Shown: positions 45,126 to 54,684, counted from the stretch's first letter. The stretch: 64,000 nt of DNA from Methylomonas sp. MK1 (GCF_000365425.1 NZ_AQOV01000002.1:62001-126000); one strand, 5' to 3'. The notes: generated by a model from the sequence alone, not told the origin. A program made the numbers and translations.

Positions 45126-45752
45126 ATGAATGATCTGGTGTTTTATACCAATCCGCAGTCGCGTGGCCGTATCGCCCACTGGATGCTGGAAGAACTGGGC
45201 GAGCCTTACGAAACAGTCTGGCTGGAGTTCGGCGCCGCGATGAAAAACGCCGACTATCTGGCTGTTAACCCGCTGGGTAAAGTGCCAGCGCTGAAACACG
45301 GCGCTGCGCTCGTCACGGAAACCGCCGCCATTTGCGCGTATTTGGCTGATCGTTTTCCGGAGAAAAATCTGCTGCCGGCCATCAACCATCCCGCGCGCGC
45401 CGATTATTTTCGGTGGCTGTTTTTCGCGGCCGGTCCGCTGGAGCAGGCTCTTACCGCCAGAGCGCTGGGTTGGCAAGTGCCTGAGGGTAAGAATGGCTTT
45501 GTCGGCTTTGGCAGTTACGAGGCAGCAATCGATGCTGTCGAAAAGGCGCTGTTGCCCGGACCGTATATTTGCGGCGAGCAATTTACTGCGGCGGATGTGT
45601 ATGTCGGCTCGCAGCTGGGTTGGGGCATGATGTTTGGCACCATCGACAAGCGCCCGTTGTTCGAAGATTATGTGGCGCGGATCTATGCGCGTCCGGCGGC
45701 CTTGCAAGCCATCCGCCTTAACGAAGCGTATTTGCAACAGCGCCAAGCCTGA
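45126..45752 (+). CDS. Glutathione S-transferase family protein
   Basis: The 208-residue protein has an N-terminal thioredoxin-like domain (LVFYTNPQSRGRIAHWMLEE; NPLGKVPALKHG; the glutathione-binding ETAAICAYLADRFP) and an all-helical C-terminal domain (GEQFTAADVYVGSQLGWG). The ATG follows AAGGAG. It probably conjugates or reduces with glutathione in the cytosol; the substrate is unknown. murI begins 28 bases downstream on the same strand. Confidence 0.92.
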   Translation: MNDLVFYTNPQSRGRIAHWMLEELGEPYETVWLEFGAAMKNADYLAVNPLGKVPALKHGAALVTETAAICAYLADRFPEKNLLPAINHPARADYFRWLFFAAGPLEQALTARALGWQVPEGKNGFVGFGSYEAAIDAVEKALLPGPYICGEQFTAADVYVGSQLGWGMMFGTIDKRPLFEDYVARIYARPAALQAIRLNEAYLQQRQA

Positions 45753-45780
45753 TTAACTTAATAAAAGTCAGCATCCATCG

Positions 45781-46629
45781 ATGACAGCGTTGCACACTGA
45801 TGCCCCTATTGGCGTATTCGATTCCGGTGTCGGCGGCCTATCCGTGCTGCGGGCAATCCGCGCGGAACTGCCCAGGGAAGACTTGCTCTACGTGGCGGAC
45901 TCCGGCTATGCGCCCTACGGCGACCGGGATGCGGATTTTATTGCGGATAGAGCGACAACGATTACCGAACTGCTGCTCGATGCCGGCGTGAAGGCTATTG
46001 TGGTGGCGTGCAACACCGCCACGGTGGTCGCAATCGAAAAGCTACGTGCTTGGTGTCCGGTGCCGGTGGTGGCGATGGAGCCCGCCATCAAACCGGCCGC
46101 GCAAACCACACAATCCGGGGTGGTCGGTGTGCTGGCCACCAGTCGCACACTAGCCAGCCCTAGCGTAGCCCGGCTGTGTGCGGCCTACGGTAAAGACATC
46201 GAAATATTGTTACAGCCTTGCCCCGGTCTGGTCGAACAAGTTGAAAAGGCACAATTACACAGTGAGGCCACGCGGGAGCTTTTGGTCGGTTACCTGTCGC
46301 CGCTGTTGCGGGCTGGCGCGGATACCATCGTGCTGGGTTGCACGCATTACCCGTTTCTGGTAACGCTGATTAGTGAAATCGTTGGGCCGGATGTGGCGAT
46401 AATAGACCCGGCCACCGCCGTGGCAAAAGAGCTGGCGCGGCGTCTGCAAAGCAAGCTTATGCCTGTTTCCGGTGAGAGATTGGCGGAAGTCAGCTTTTAT
46501 TCAAGCACCGCCGCCGAAGAGGCAAGCCTGATCATATCGGCGTTATGGGGTAGCCGTGTGCTTGTTCAGGAGGCCAGTCAGCTCGGCCATCGCGGTCAGA
46601 GTCCTGGGCTAATATCCACCGGATTTTAA
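45781..46629 (+). CDS. murI: Glutamate racemase
   Basis: MurI makes D-glutamate for peptidoglycan. The 282-residue protein shows IGVFDSGVGGLSVLRAI, SGYAPYGDRD, the first catalytic Cys in VVACNTATVVA and the second in IVLGCTHYPFL. Length and motifs are normal. It lies after the GST gene, and a small cupin gene follows. Several residues after LISALWG extend the C-terminus a little. Confidence 0.95.
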   Translation: MTALHTDAPIGVFDSGVGGLSVLRAIRAELPREDLLYVADSGYAPYGDRDADFIADRATTITELLLDAGVKAIVVACNTATVVAIEKLRAWCPVPVVAMEPAIKPAAQTTQSGVVGVLATSRTLASPSVARLCAAYGKDIEILLQPCPGLVEQVEKAQLHSEATRELLVGYLSPLLRAGADTIVLGCTHYPFLVTLISEIVGPDVAIIDPATAVAKELARRLQSKLMPVSGERLAEVSFYSSTAAEEASLIISALWGSRVLVQEASQLGHRGQSPGLISTGF

Positions 46630-46691
46630 AATGCCGGGCTTGACGGTTGGCACGTTAGACTCGGAGCTCGAATTTCTAGTTGCGGGACACC

Positions 46692-47168
46692 ATGAACGAT
46701 AAACATACTCCAATCTCTCTGTCGGCCTCAGACGTGACGCCACGGACCACATCACTCTATCCGGAACCGTTTGCCTCGCGCATGGCGGGGCGAGAAAAGC
46801 GCCGCCTCGGCGAGGTATTTGGCCTGGCAAATTTTGGTGTCAATCTAACCACGCTGGCGCCCGGTGCCAGTTCGGCTTTACGCCATGCGCATTCGCTGCA
46901 AGACGAGTTTATTTACATACTGCAAGGTCACCCGACACTGGTCACAGATGAAGGCGAAACCCTGCTTGCGCCGGGTATGTGTGCCGGATTTAAAGCCGGC
47001 ACCGGTAACGCCCATCAGTTGCTGAACCGTTCGAACGTAGACGTGCAGTACCTGGAAATCGGCGACAGGACCGCTGGGGATGCGGTCATTTACCCGGACG
47101 ATGACTTGCAAGCGCTGCTGGTTGACGGCAATTGGCGATTCACCCACAAAGACGGCGAGCCATACTAA
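46692..47168 (+). CDS. Cupin domain protein
   Basis: The 158-residue protein contains a single cupin fold with motif one APGASSALRHAHSLQDEFIY (His, His and Glu metal ligands) and motif two APGMCAGFKAGTGNAHQLLN (His ligand). It is a likely metal-binding small enzyme or sensor; the substrate is unknown. A TTG start 12 bases upstream is possible, but the ATG is preferred. It is followed after 15 bases by an ABM-type protein, and both may be co-transcribed. Confidence 0.85.
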   Translation: MNDKHTPISLSASDVTPRTTSLYPEPFASRMAGREKRRLGEVFGLANFGVNLTTLAPGASSALRHAHSLQDEFIYILQGHPTLVTDEGETLLAPGMCAGFKAGTGNAHQLLNRSNVDVQYLEIGDRTAGDAVIYPDDDLQALLVDGNWRFTHKDGEPY

Positions 47169-47183
47169 AAAGCGGGAGTCTGC

Positions 47184-47465
47184 ATGCCACACGTATTAAT
47201 CATCCATGAGGTTGCCGCCTATCCGGCCTGGAAGCAGATTTTCGATCAGGCCGCAGAGATCAGAAAACGTGCCGGAGAAATCAGCTACCAACTGCTGCGC
47301 TATGATGACGATGTTAATAACATCGTCCACTTTTCTGCTTGGGACTCGCTGGACAATGCCCGGCGTTTTTTCGAGTCTGCGGAGTTGGTGGAAATCAGAA
47401 AACAGGCCGGCGTAAAAGCGCCGGAATTTATCTATTTGCAAGAGATCGAACGAGGTGTGCTGTAG
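47184..47465 (+). CDS. Small ABM-like (dimeric alpha/beta barrel) protein
   Basis: The 93-residue protein has the order strand, helix, two strands, helix: MPHVLIIHEVAAYPAWKQIF, then AGEISYQLLRYDDD, NNIVHFSAWDSLDNARRFF and VKAPEFIYLQEI. This is typical of antibiotic-biosynthesis-monooxygenase or EthD-type dimeric barrels. No catalytic residues can be named, so the function is unknown. It follows the cupin gene by 15 bases with GGGAG before its ATG. Confidence 0.72.
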   Translation: MPHVLIIHEVAAYPAWKQIFDQAAEIRKRAGEISYQLLRYDDDVNNIVHFSAWDSLDNARRFFESAELVEIRKQAGVKAPEFIYLQEIERGVL

Positions 47466-47807
47466 TCGCGGCATTGCTCAGCGCGGTCGGCGCAACGGTT
47501 GCTGGTCCTTATTGTTTCCGCTAGTGAGCAACTTCAGCCAAACCAAAAAATGTCCGTCATGCCCGTTGGCTGGCGTAATTCCATACTCTTGCCTCTGTTA
47601 TTAGTTATATTTTTAGCGGGTGACGGCCAAACGTTCATACTCAGGAAGACGCTACCAAAACGTGCACCTAACTCATTCGCAAGCATCCATGCAAGGTCCA
47701 AAACATATTTTCTAAGTTGTCGATTGTCTGATTATACTTGGCGCTATTAAAAATAATCGGTTGCGACGCCCGGCTTGTTTGCCTGGCGAAAAAAACAAAG
47801 GACTGCC
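47466..47807. other. Intergenic region upstream of the type I restriction locus
   Basis: About 340 bases with no convincing gene lie here. The right half is AT-richer and presumably contains the hsdR promoter; no clear hexamers were recognised. The sequence marks the change from the chromosomal murI cluster to the restriction locus. Confidence 0.4.
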
Positions 47808-50573
47808 ATGACCCTCAACCAAAATCCCGAACAACTCGCCCGCGACCACATAGACAAGCTGTTGTTGCAATCGGGTTGGGTCATCCAGAACAAAAACCAG
47901 ATTAACTTTCACATCGGCGAAGGTCAGGCCGTCCGCGAATACCAAACCGACACCGGCCCCGCCGATTACATCCTGTTTGTCGGTGGCAAACCGGTTGGCG
48001 TGATTGAAGCCAAAGCCGAACAGCACGGCCACAAACTCACCAGCGTAGAAGAACAGACTGCCGAATACGCCGCCGCCAAACTGAAATGGGTCAATAACAG
48101 CGAGCCGTTGCCGTTTCTCTATGAAAGCACCGGCGTCATAACCCGCTTTACCGATGCGCGTGACCCCAAGCCGCGCTCGCGCGAAGTATTCAGTTTTCAC
48201 CGTCCGGACACCTTGCAAGACTGGCTGGAACAAGGCAGCTCATTGCGCAGCCGCTTGCAAAGCTTTCCCACGCTCGACCCCACCGGCTTGCGCGCTTGCC
48301 AGGAAATCGCCATCAACAACCTGGAAGACTCGTTCAAGCACAATCGCCCGCGCGCCCTGATCCAAATGGCCACCGGCTCCGGTAAGACCTACACGGCAAT
48401 TACCGCCATGTATCGCTTGCTGAAATTTACCGATGCCAAACGTATCCTGTTTTTGGTCGATACCCGCAACCTGGGCGAACAGGCAGAGCAGGAAATGATG
48501 GGTTACTCGCCCAGCGACGATAACCGCAAATTCACCGAAATTTACAGTGTGCAGCGTCTGCAATCCTCGCATGTGCCCAGTAACAGCCACGTCTGCATCA
48601 GCACCATTCAGCGCCTGTATTCCATTCTCAAGGACGAAGAACTGGACAGTAGCCTGGAAGACCTCAACCCCGCCGAGCAACTGACCAAGCCCAAGCAACC
48701 CATGCCGGTGGTCTACAGCGCCAAAGTGCCGCTGGAGTTTTTCGACTTTATCTTTATCGACGAATGCCACCGCTCGATTTACAACCTGTGGCAACAGGTG
48801 CTGGATTATTTCGACGCCTTTCTGATCGGCCTCACCGCTACCCCGGATAACCGCACTTACGGCTTTTTCAAGAAAAACGTGGTCAGCGAATACACCCACG
48901 AAAAAGCCGTGGCCGATGGCGTTAACGTCGGTAACGAAACCTATGTGATCGAAACTCAAATCACTCAAACCGGCGGCAACATTCCCGCCAAACTGCAAAT
49001 TCAAAAACGCGAAAAACTCACCCGCAAAAAGCGCTGGGAGCAGCAAGACCAGGATGAAATCTATACCAGCAAAGAGCTGGATAACAGCGTAGTCAACCCT
49101 GACCAAATCCGCACCGTGATTCGTGCCTATCAGCAGAACTGGCCCAGCATGTTTCCCGGTCGGCAGGAAGTGCCCAAAACCCTGATTTTCGCCAAAACCG
49201 ACAGCCACGCCGACGACATCATTCAAACCGTGCGTGAAGAGTTTGCCGAAGGCAACGCCTTTTGCAAGAAAGTCACCTACAAAGCTGAAGATGACCCTAA
49301 ATCCACGCTGTCCGATTTCCGCAACGCTTATTACCCGCGCATCGCTGTCACGGTGGATATGATTGCTACCGGCACCGACGTTAAACCGCTGGAATGCCTG
49401 CTGTTCATGCGCGACGTGCGCAGCCGCAACTACTTCGAGCAAATGAAAGGCCGTGGCACCCGCACCCTGGACTTGGACGGCCTGAAAAAAGTCACCCCGT
49501 CCGCCGTCAGCGCCAAAACCCATTACGTGATTGTCGATGCCGTCGGCGTTACCAGCTCGCTAAAAACCGCCAGCCAACCCTTGATCACCAAACCGACCGT
49601 GCCGCTAAAAGATTTAGCCATGGGCGTGATGATGGGCGCCAATGATACCGACACCATCAGCTCTTTGGCCGCGCGGCTGGCGCGCTTAAATCAGCAACTC
49701 AATCCGGCGGAACAGCAAAAAATCCAAAAACTCGCCAATGGCGTTTCCTTAACGCAGCTCATCAACAGCCTGTTCAACGCCATCGACGCCGATACCGTCA
49801 GCCAAACCGCCTGCCAACTGGCCGGACTACCTGCCGACGCCGAACCCAGCGAACAACACTACCAGCAAGCCCAGGCGCAACTGGTCAAAGACGCTGCCAA
49901 AGCCTTGAACGGCGAGTTGATTAACCTGCTGGATAGCATCCGCCGCGACAAGGAACAAACCATCGACCACCTTAACCTGGATGAACTCAAATTTGCCGGC
50001 TGGTCCGCCGATGCCCAAGCCAATGCCCAACATCTGGCACAGGAATTCGCCGACACGCTGGCCAGCTACAAAGACCAGATCGAAGCGCTGAGTATATTCT
50101 TCGACCAGCCGCAGCGCCGCCGCGACATCACATACGCCATGTTGCAACAGGTGCTGGAAATCCTGAAAACCGATAAACCCAAACTGGCCCCGCTGCACGT
50201 CTGGCAAGCCTACAGCCAATTGGACAACTATCAGGGCAAACAACCCATAAGCGAACTAACCGCCCTTATAGGCTTGATTCGCCGCGTCTGCGGCATTGAC
50301 AGCCAACTTGCCGATTACGACAGCAGCGTGCGCCGCAACTTCCAAACCTGGATCATGCGCCACCATGCCGGCAACCCGGACAAATTCACTGAAGAGCAAA
50401 TGGCCTGGCTGCAAATGATCCGCGACCACATCGCCAACTCCTACCACATCGAACGCGACGACCTGGAACTGGCACCGTTCGACGGCCAAGGCGGCTTAGG
50501 CAAGATGTATCAGTTGTTTGGGACGGAGATGGATACGGTGTTGGATGAATTGAATGAGGCGCTGGCTGCTTAG
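47808..50573 (+). CDS. hsdR: Type I restriction enzyme, R subunit (HsdR)
   Basis: The 921-residue protein has an N-terminal PD-(D/E)xK nuclease (GPADYILF and GVIEAKAE), a DEAD/SF2 translocase (ALIQMATGSGKTYTAITAMY, IFIDECHRS, LTATPDN, MKGRGTRTL) and a C-terminal helical part. It cuts DNA after ATP-driven translocation from unmethylated sites bound by HsdM/HsdS. The ATG at 47808 follows AAAGGA; an upstream in-frame start adds 11 residues without family support. It is the first gene of hsdR-hsdS-DUF1016-hsdM. The reading frame looks intact. Confidence 0.94.
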   Translation: MTLNQNPEQLARDHIDKLLLQSGWVIQNKNQINFHIGEGQAVREYQTDTGPADYILFVGGKPVGVIEAKAEQHGHKLTSVEEQTAEYAAAKLKWVNNSEPLPFLYESTGVITRFTDARDPKPRSREVFSFHRPDTLQDWLEQGSSLRSRLQSFPTLDPTGLRACQEIAINNLEDSFKHNRPRALIQMATGSGKTYTAITAMYRLLKFTDAKRILFLVDTRNLGEQAEQEMMGYSPSDDNRKFTEIYSVQRLQSSHVPSNSHVCISTIQRLYSILKDEELDSSLEDLNPAEQLTKPKQPMPVVYSAKVPLEFFDFIFIDECHRSIYNLWQQVLDYFDAFLIGLTATPDNRTYGFFKKNVVSEYTHEKAVADGVNVGNETYVIETQITQTGGNIPAKLQIQKREKLTRKKRWEQQDQDEIYTSKELDNSVVNPDQIRTVIRAYQQNWPSMFPGRQEVPKTLIFAKTDSHADDIIQTVREEFAEGNAFCKKVTYKAEDDPKSTLSDFRNAYYPRIAVTVDMIATGTDVKPLECLLFMRDVRSRNYFEQMKGRGTRTLDLDGLKKVTPSAVSAKTHYVIVDAVGVTSSLKTASQPLITKPTVPLKDLAMGVMMGANDTDTISSLAARLARLNQQLNPAEQQKIQKLANGVSLTQLINSLFNAIDADTVSQTACQLAGLPADAEPSEQHYQQAQAQLVKDAAKALNGELINLLDSIRRDKEQTIDHLNLDELKFAGWSADAQANAQHLAQEFADTLASYKDQIEALSIFFDQPQRRRDITYAMLQQVLEILKTDKPKLAPLHVWQAYSQLDNYQGKQPISELTALIGLIRRVCGIDSQLADYDSSVRRNFQTWIMRHHAGNPDKFTEEQMAWLQMIRDHIANSYHIERDDLELAPFDGQGGLGKMYQLFGTEMDTVLDELNEALAA

Positions 50574-50615
50574 CCGAATTGCAACAATGAAATCGAAACA
50601 GAAATAGGTTCTAAA

Positions 50616-52340
50616 TTGACAAAATTACAAATGCCAAGTTCTTGGGAAGCTATAGCGCTGAACGACTTGGCTGTATTAACAATTGGTGGTGATTGGGGGA
50701 AAGACGCTGACTTCGACGACCCAGAGTTTGTCAGTGTTCTTTGTATAAGAGGGTCTGAATTTCGAAATTGGGATTCAGACAAAGGTTCCTCCGCGTCGCT
50801 TAGAAAGGTCAAAAAATCGAGTTTAGAAGGCCGCATTCTTGTTAAAGGCGATATTCTTGTAGAAATATCAGGTGGCGGACCTGAACAACCTGTCGGTAGG
50901 ACGGTTTTAATCGATAATTCCGTATTATCTTTCTCAAAAGAGACGCCTAAGATATGCACCAATTTTTTGAGATTATTAAGAACAACAGGAAATATTGATT
51001 CAAATTTTCTTAATCAATATCTGTTGTTTTTTTACCGAACCGGGAAAATCAGAGATTATCAAGGTGGAAGTAATAATCTACGCAATCTAAGGTTTAACGA
51101 CTATCTTGAAATTAAAATTCCATTGCCGCCAATTTATGAACAACACCGCATCGTCGCTAAAATCGAAGCCTTGTTTTCCGAGCTGGACAAAGGCATCGAA
51201 AGCTTTAAAACCGCCCGCGAGCAATTGAAAATCTACCGGCAAGCGCTGTTGAAACATGCCTTTTCCGGCAAGCTCACCGAGCAATGGCGGGCGGAAAATA
51301 CGGGTAATTTGGAAAGCGCCGAAGCCTTGCTGCAACGCATCCAAACCGAACGCCAGCAGCGCTATCAGCAGCAGCTTAAAGATTGGGAGCAATCAAAATC
51401 CCCCCCAGCCCCCCTTTTACAAAGGGGGGAGTCTGGCCCCAGCACGGGAAAGGAAAACGTCACCGCAGCCACCACCCCCTTCATCACAACCGATGCCGTT
51501 ATCCCCCCCTTTGAAAAAGGGGGGTTAGGGGGGATTTCCAAACCCAAGCCCCCAAAAACCCCGCCGCCGCTGACCGCTGAGGAATTGGCCGAGTTGCCGG
51601 AATTGCCGGAAGGATGGGTCTGGGTTCAATTAGAAGCCCTTGTAAGTGGCATAGATCAAGGCTGGAGTCCAAAATGCGAGAACTTTCCGGCCTCATTTGA
51701 AGAATGGGGAGTTATAAAAACTACTGCTGTTCAACATGGCAAATTTCTAGAAGAAGAAAACAAATCTCTACCAACCGACTTAAAACCAAGAGAACAGCAT
51801 GAATTGAAAGAGGGCGATATTCTTATAACAAGGGCTGGGCCTCGAGTTAGGGTTGGAGTTTGCTGCCTGGTGAGAAAAGTTAGAAATAATTTAATGAATT
51901 GCGACAAGGTTTATCGCATTAGAAGTCTTGAAGCGGTCTGTAGTCCCGATTACTTAGAAGCAGCTCTAAACTCGCCGAGGATTTTGGATGACATAGAAAA
52001 AATTAAATCTGGCATTAATGATAGCGGTGTAAATTTAAATCAAGGTGCATTTCTCCGCCTGGCCATCCCATATTGCTCACTTACAGAACAAGAGTTTGTG
52101 TTAAACGAACTTGATCGAAAATTATCTATTACCGCTCAAATGGATCAGAACATTGAAAGCGCCTTGCAACAAGCCGAAGCCCTACGCCAGTCCATCCTGA
52201 AAAAAGCCTTCTCCGGCCAGTTAGTCCCGCAAGAGCCCAACGACGAACCGGCCAGCGTGTTGCTGGAACGGATCAGGGCCGAGCAGACCGCGCTATCGGC
52301 GCAGCCTAAAGTGGCCAAAAACAAACGGAGCAAGCCATGA
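50616..52340 (+). CDS. hsdS: Type I restriction enzyme, S subunit (HsdS), with an in-frame repeat in its linker
   Basis: The 574-residue protein has two target-recognition domains, each followed by a conserved helical region: IPLPPIYEQHRIVAKIEALF with QALLKHAFSGKLTEQW, and CSLTEQEFVLNELDRKL with SILKKAFSGQLVPQEP. HsdS sets the DNA sequence recognised. The start is TTG (ATG at 50631 is the alternative). Residues about 261-308 come from an inserted palindromic repeat (peptides SPPAPLLQRGESG, IPPFEKGGLGG) between the first spacer helix and TAEELAELPELPEGWVW. The frame stays open through it. The recognition domains are AT-richer than the rest, as is common for hsdS. Confidence 0.93.
   Translation: MTKLQMPSSWEAIALNDLAVLTIGGDWGKDADFDDPEFVSVLCIRGSEFRNWDSDKGSSASLRKVKKSSLEGRILVKGDILVEISGGGPEQPVGRTVLIDNSVLSFSKETPKICTNFLRLLRTTGNIDSNFLNQYLLFFYRTGKIRDYQGGSNNLRNLRFNDYLEIKIPLPPIYEQHRIVAKIEALFSELDKGIESFKTAREQLKIYRQALLKHAFSGKLTEQWRAENTGNLESAEALLQRIQTERQQRYQQQLKDWEQSKSPPAPLLQRGESGPSTGKENVTAATTPFITTDAVIPPFEKGGLGGISKPKPPKTPPPLTAEELAELPELPEGWVWVQLEALVSGIDQGWSPKCENFPASFEEWGVIKTTAVQHGKFLEEENKSLPTDLKPREQHELKEGDILITRAGPRVRVGVCCLVRKVRNNLMNCDKVYRIRSLEAVCSPDYLEAALNSPRILDDIEKIKSGINDSGVNLNQGAFLRLAIPYCSLTEQEFVLNELDRKLSITAQMDQNIESALQQAEALRQSILKKAFSGQLVPQEPNDEPASVLLERIRAEQTALSAQPKVAKNKRSKP
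51396..51537. repeat. 142-bp palindromic repeat inserted within hsdS
   Basis: The left end (51396-51430) has AAATCCCCCCCAGCCCCCC then TTTTACAAAGGGGGGA. The right end (51502-51537) is its near-complete inverse, TCCCCCCCTTTGAAAAAG then GGGGGTTAGGGGGGATTT. Each end is itself a palindrome (CCCCCCTTT..AAAGGGGGG). The element looks like a MITE or dispersed G/C-run repeat. No clear target duplication was identified and no transposase is encoded. It sits in the hsdS interdomain linker and is translated. Confidence 0.8.
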
Positions 52341-53356
52341 CGGCTTTGCTTATCGAGATACGGCCGCTCATTGTTGAGGCGCGTAGCCGCGTGGCCGTGA
52401 TGGTCAATACGGAATTAACTCTGCTTTATTGGCAAATCGGTTCCCGCATCAACACGGAAATTTTGCAAGGGCAGCGGGCGGAATATGGCAAGCAGATTGT
52501 CGCGACGTTGGCGCGGCAGTTAACCGACGAATACGGCAAAGGCTGGGGTGAGCGGCATTTGCGGGATTGTTTGCGATTCGCCGAGGCGTTTCCTGACGAA
52601 CAAATTGTGCACACGCTGTGTGCCGAATTGAGCTGGTCGCATTTGCGGTTGCTGGCGGGTGTTGACGATGCGCTCAAACGAGAATTTTACATTGAGGTGG
52701 GACGTCAGGAACGCTGGAGTGTTCGCCAGTTGCAGGAGCGCATGGGGTCGATGCTATTTGAGCGTACCGCCATCTCCAAAAAGCCGGAACAAACCATTGC
52801 GCAAGAATTAAACAAGCTGCGACAAGAAGGTCAGGTGTCGGCGGAGATGGCATTTCGCGACCCTTATGTGCTGGATTTCCTAGGGCTTGCTGACAGTTAC
52901 TCGGAAAAAGACTTGGAGTCATCCATTCTTGCCGAATTGCAACGTTTTATCATTGAGCTGGGGAATGACTTTGCCTTTATGGCGCGGCAAAAGCGCATCA
53001 CGATCGACAATCGGGATTATCGTATCGACTTGTTATTTTTTCATCGGCGCCTGAAATGTCTGGTGGCGATTGATCTGACGATTGGCGAGTTCGAGGCGGC
53101 CTTCAAAGGCCAGATGGAATTGTACCTTCGCTATCTGGAAAAGTATGAGCAGATGGAAGGTGAGAATTCGCCTATCGGTTTGATCCTGTGTACGGGTAAA
53201 AACGATGAGCATGTCGAATTGATGCGTTTGGATCAAAGCAATATTCGGGTTGCGGAATATTTTACCGTGCTACCGCCACGCGAAACATTACAGGCCAAGT
53301 TGCACCAATCAATTTTGATTGCTCGCCAACGATTAATGAATAAGGAAGAAGAGTGA
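52337..53356 (+). CDS. DUF1016/YhcG family protein (PD-(D/E)xK nuclease fold) with degenerate active site
   Basis: The 339-residue protein has an N-terminal DUF1016_N domain (LLYWQIGSRINTEILQGQRA, RHLRDCLRFAEAFPDE) and a C-terminal nuclease-like domain (YRIDLLFFHRRLKCLVAIDL, GQMELYLRYLEKYE). The family reads (D/E)LK in the second strand; here it is DLT (D246, L247, T248), so the catalytic Lys is missing. YhcG-like genes often sit inside type I restriction loci, and their role is not settled. The ATG overlaps the hsdS stop (ATGA) and its stop overlaps the hsdM GTG start (GTGA), so all three are translationally coupled. Confidence 0.9.
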   Translation: MTALLIEIRPLIVEARSRVAVMVNTELTLLYWQIGSRINTEILQGQRAEYGKQIVATLARQLTDEYGKGWGERHLRDCLRFAEAFPDEQIVHTLCAELSWSHLRLLAGVDDALKREFYIEVGRQERWSVRQLQERMGSMLFERTAISKKPEQTIAQELNKLRQEGQVSAEMAFRDPYVLDFLGLADSYSEKDLESSILAELQRFIIELGNDFAFMARQKRITIDNRDYRIDLLFFHRRLKCLVAIDLTIGEFEAAFKGQMELYLRYLEKYEQMEGENSPIGLILCTGKNDEHVELMRLDQSNIRVAEYFTVLPPRETLQAKLHQSILIARQRLMNKEEE

Positions 53357-54684
53357 ACGCCGAATCCATCGTTTCCAAAGTCTGGAGTTTTTGTACCACC
53401 CTGCGCGATGACGGCGTGGGTTATGGCGATTATCTGGAGCAACTGACCTATCTGATCTTTTTGAAAATGGCTGACGAATACAGCCGGCCACCGCATAACC
53501 GCGATGTCGGCATTCCGGCCGAATACAACTGGAAAAGTCTTAAGACTAAGAAAGGCGCGGCGCTGGAAGGCCATTATGTGATGCTGTTGCGCGAGTTGGG
53601 CAATAAGTCCGGCATGTTGGGACAAATCTTCACCAAGGCGCAAAACAAGATTCAGGACCCGGCCAAATTGTCGCGTTTGATCGATATGGTCAACGACACC
53701 GATTGGGTGGTGATGGGCGCGGATACCAAAGGCACTATTTACGAAGGTTTGCTGGAGAAAAACGCCGAGGATACCAAGTCCGGCGCCGGGCAATACTTTA
53801 CGCCACGGGCGCTAATCAAGGCGATGGTGGAATGTGTGCGACCGGAACCCGGTAAGTCGATTGCCGACCCGGCTTGCGGTACCGGTGGTTTCTTTTTGGC
53901 GGCGTACGATTTTTTAAAGGCCCATTACCCGCTGGATAAAAAGCAGTTGGCGTTTTTAAAGCACGAAACCTTTTACGGTAACGAAATCGTCGCCAATACC
54001 CGTCGCATGTGCTTGATGAATATGTTTTTGCATAACATCGGCGAGATTGACGGCAATAGCGCCATTTCATCGAACGATGCCTTGGTATCGCCACCCACTG
54101 AAACCGTCGATTATGTGCTGGCCAATCCGCCGTTCGGCAAGAAAAGCAGCATGACGTTTACCAATGAAGATGGCGAGCAGGAAAGGGACGATCTGACCTA
54201 TAACCGTCAGGATTTTTGGGCGACGACTTCGAACAAGCAGCTGAATTTTGTGCAGCATATCCGCAGCTTGTTAAAAATCGCCGGTCGAGCCGCCGTGGTG
54301 GTGCCGGATAATGTGTTGTTTGAGGGCGGTGCCGGTGAAATCGTGCGCAAAAAGCTGATGCAGAATACCGATCTGCACACCATCTTGCGGTTGCCGACCG
54401 GGATTTTTTACGCCAATGGCGTGAAGGCGAATGTACTGTTTTTCGATAACCGCGAAGCCAGCCCCAATCCGTGGACCAAGGAAATCTGGTATTACGATTA
54501 CCGTACCAACATTCATCACACCCTGAAAAAGAAACCGCTACGGTTTGAGGATTTGCAGGACTTTATCGCCTGTTACAACCCGGCTAACCGCCATCAACGC
54601 CACGAAACCTGGCACGAACAAAACAACCCGGAAGGCCGCTGGCGCAAGTTCAGCTATGAGCAAATCCTGGCGCTTTCTGGCTGA
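53353..54684 (+). CDS. hsdM: Type I N6-adenine DNA methyltransferase (HsdM), C-terminus cut by frameshift
   Basis: The 443-residue frame starts at GTG overlapping the DUF1016 stop. It has the HsdM N-terminal helical domain, SAM motif ADPACGTGGFFLAAY (about residue 172) and catalytic NPPFG (about residue 258). After SYEQILA the frame ends at once (TGA 54682-54684). The usual family end, WLKDKSLADLDNLPEPDD and onward, continues in another frame to 54806, so the last ~50 residues are displaced and the RDK...LDIF segment expected before them is missing. The catalytic core is intact, but pairing with HsdS may suffer. Confidence 0.9.
   Translation: MNAESIVSKVWSFCTTLRDDGVGYGDYLEQLTYLIFLKMADEYSRPPHNRDVGIPAEYNWKSLKTKKGAALEGHYVMLLRELGNKSGMLGQIFTKAQNKIQDPAKLSRLIDMVNDTDWVVMGADTKGTIYEGLLEKNAEDTKSGAGQYFTPRALIKAMVECVRPEPGKSIADPACGTGGFFLAAYDFLKAHYPLDKKQLAFLKHETFYGNEIVANTRRMCLMNMFLHNIGEIDGNSAISSNDALVSPPTETVDYVLANPPFGKKSSMTFTNEDGEQERDDLTYNRQDFWATTSNKQLNFVQHIRSLLKIAGRAAVVVPDNVLFEGGAGEIVRKKLMQNTDLHTILRLPTGIFYANGVKANVLFFDNREASPNPWTKEIWYYDYRTNIHHTLKKKPLRFEDLQDFIACYNPANRHQRHETWHEQNNPEGRWRKFSYEQILALSG

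Noticed and set aside
48240..49523. 427-residue open frame on the minus strand
   Set aside because: It is the antisense shadow of hsdR, which has all expected helicase motifs.
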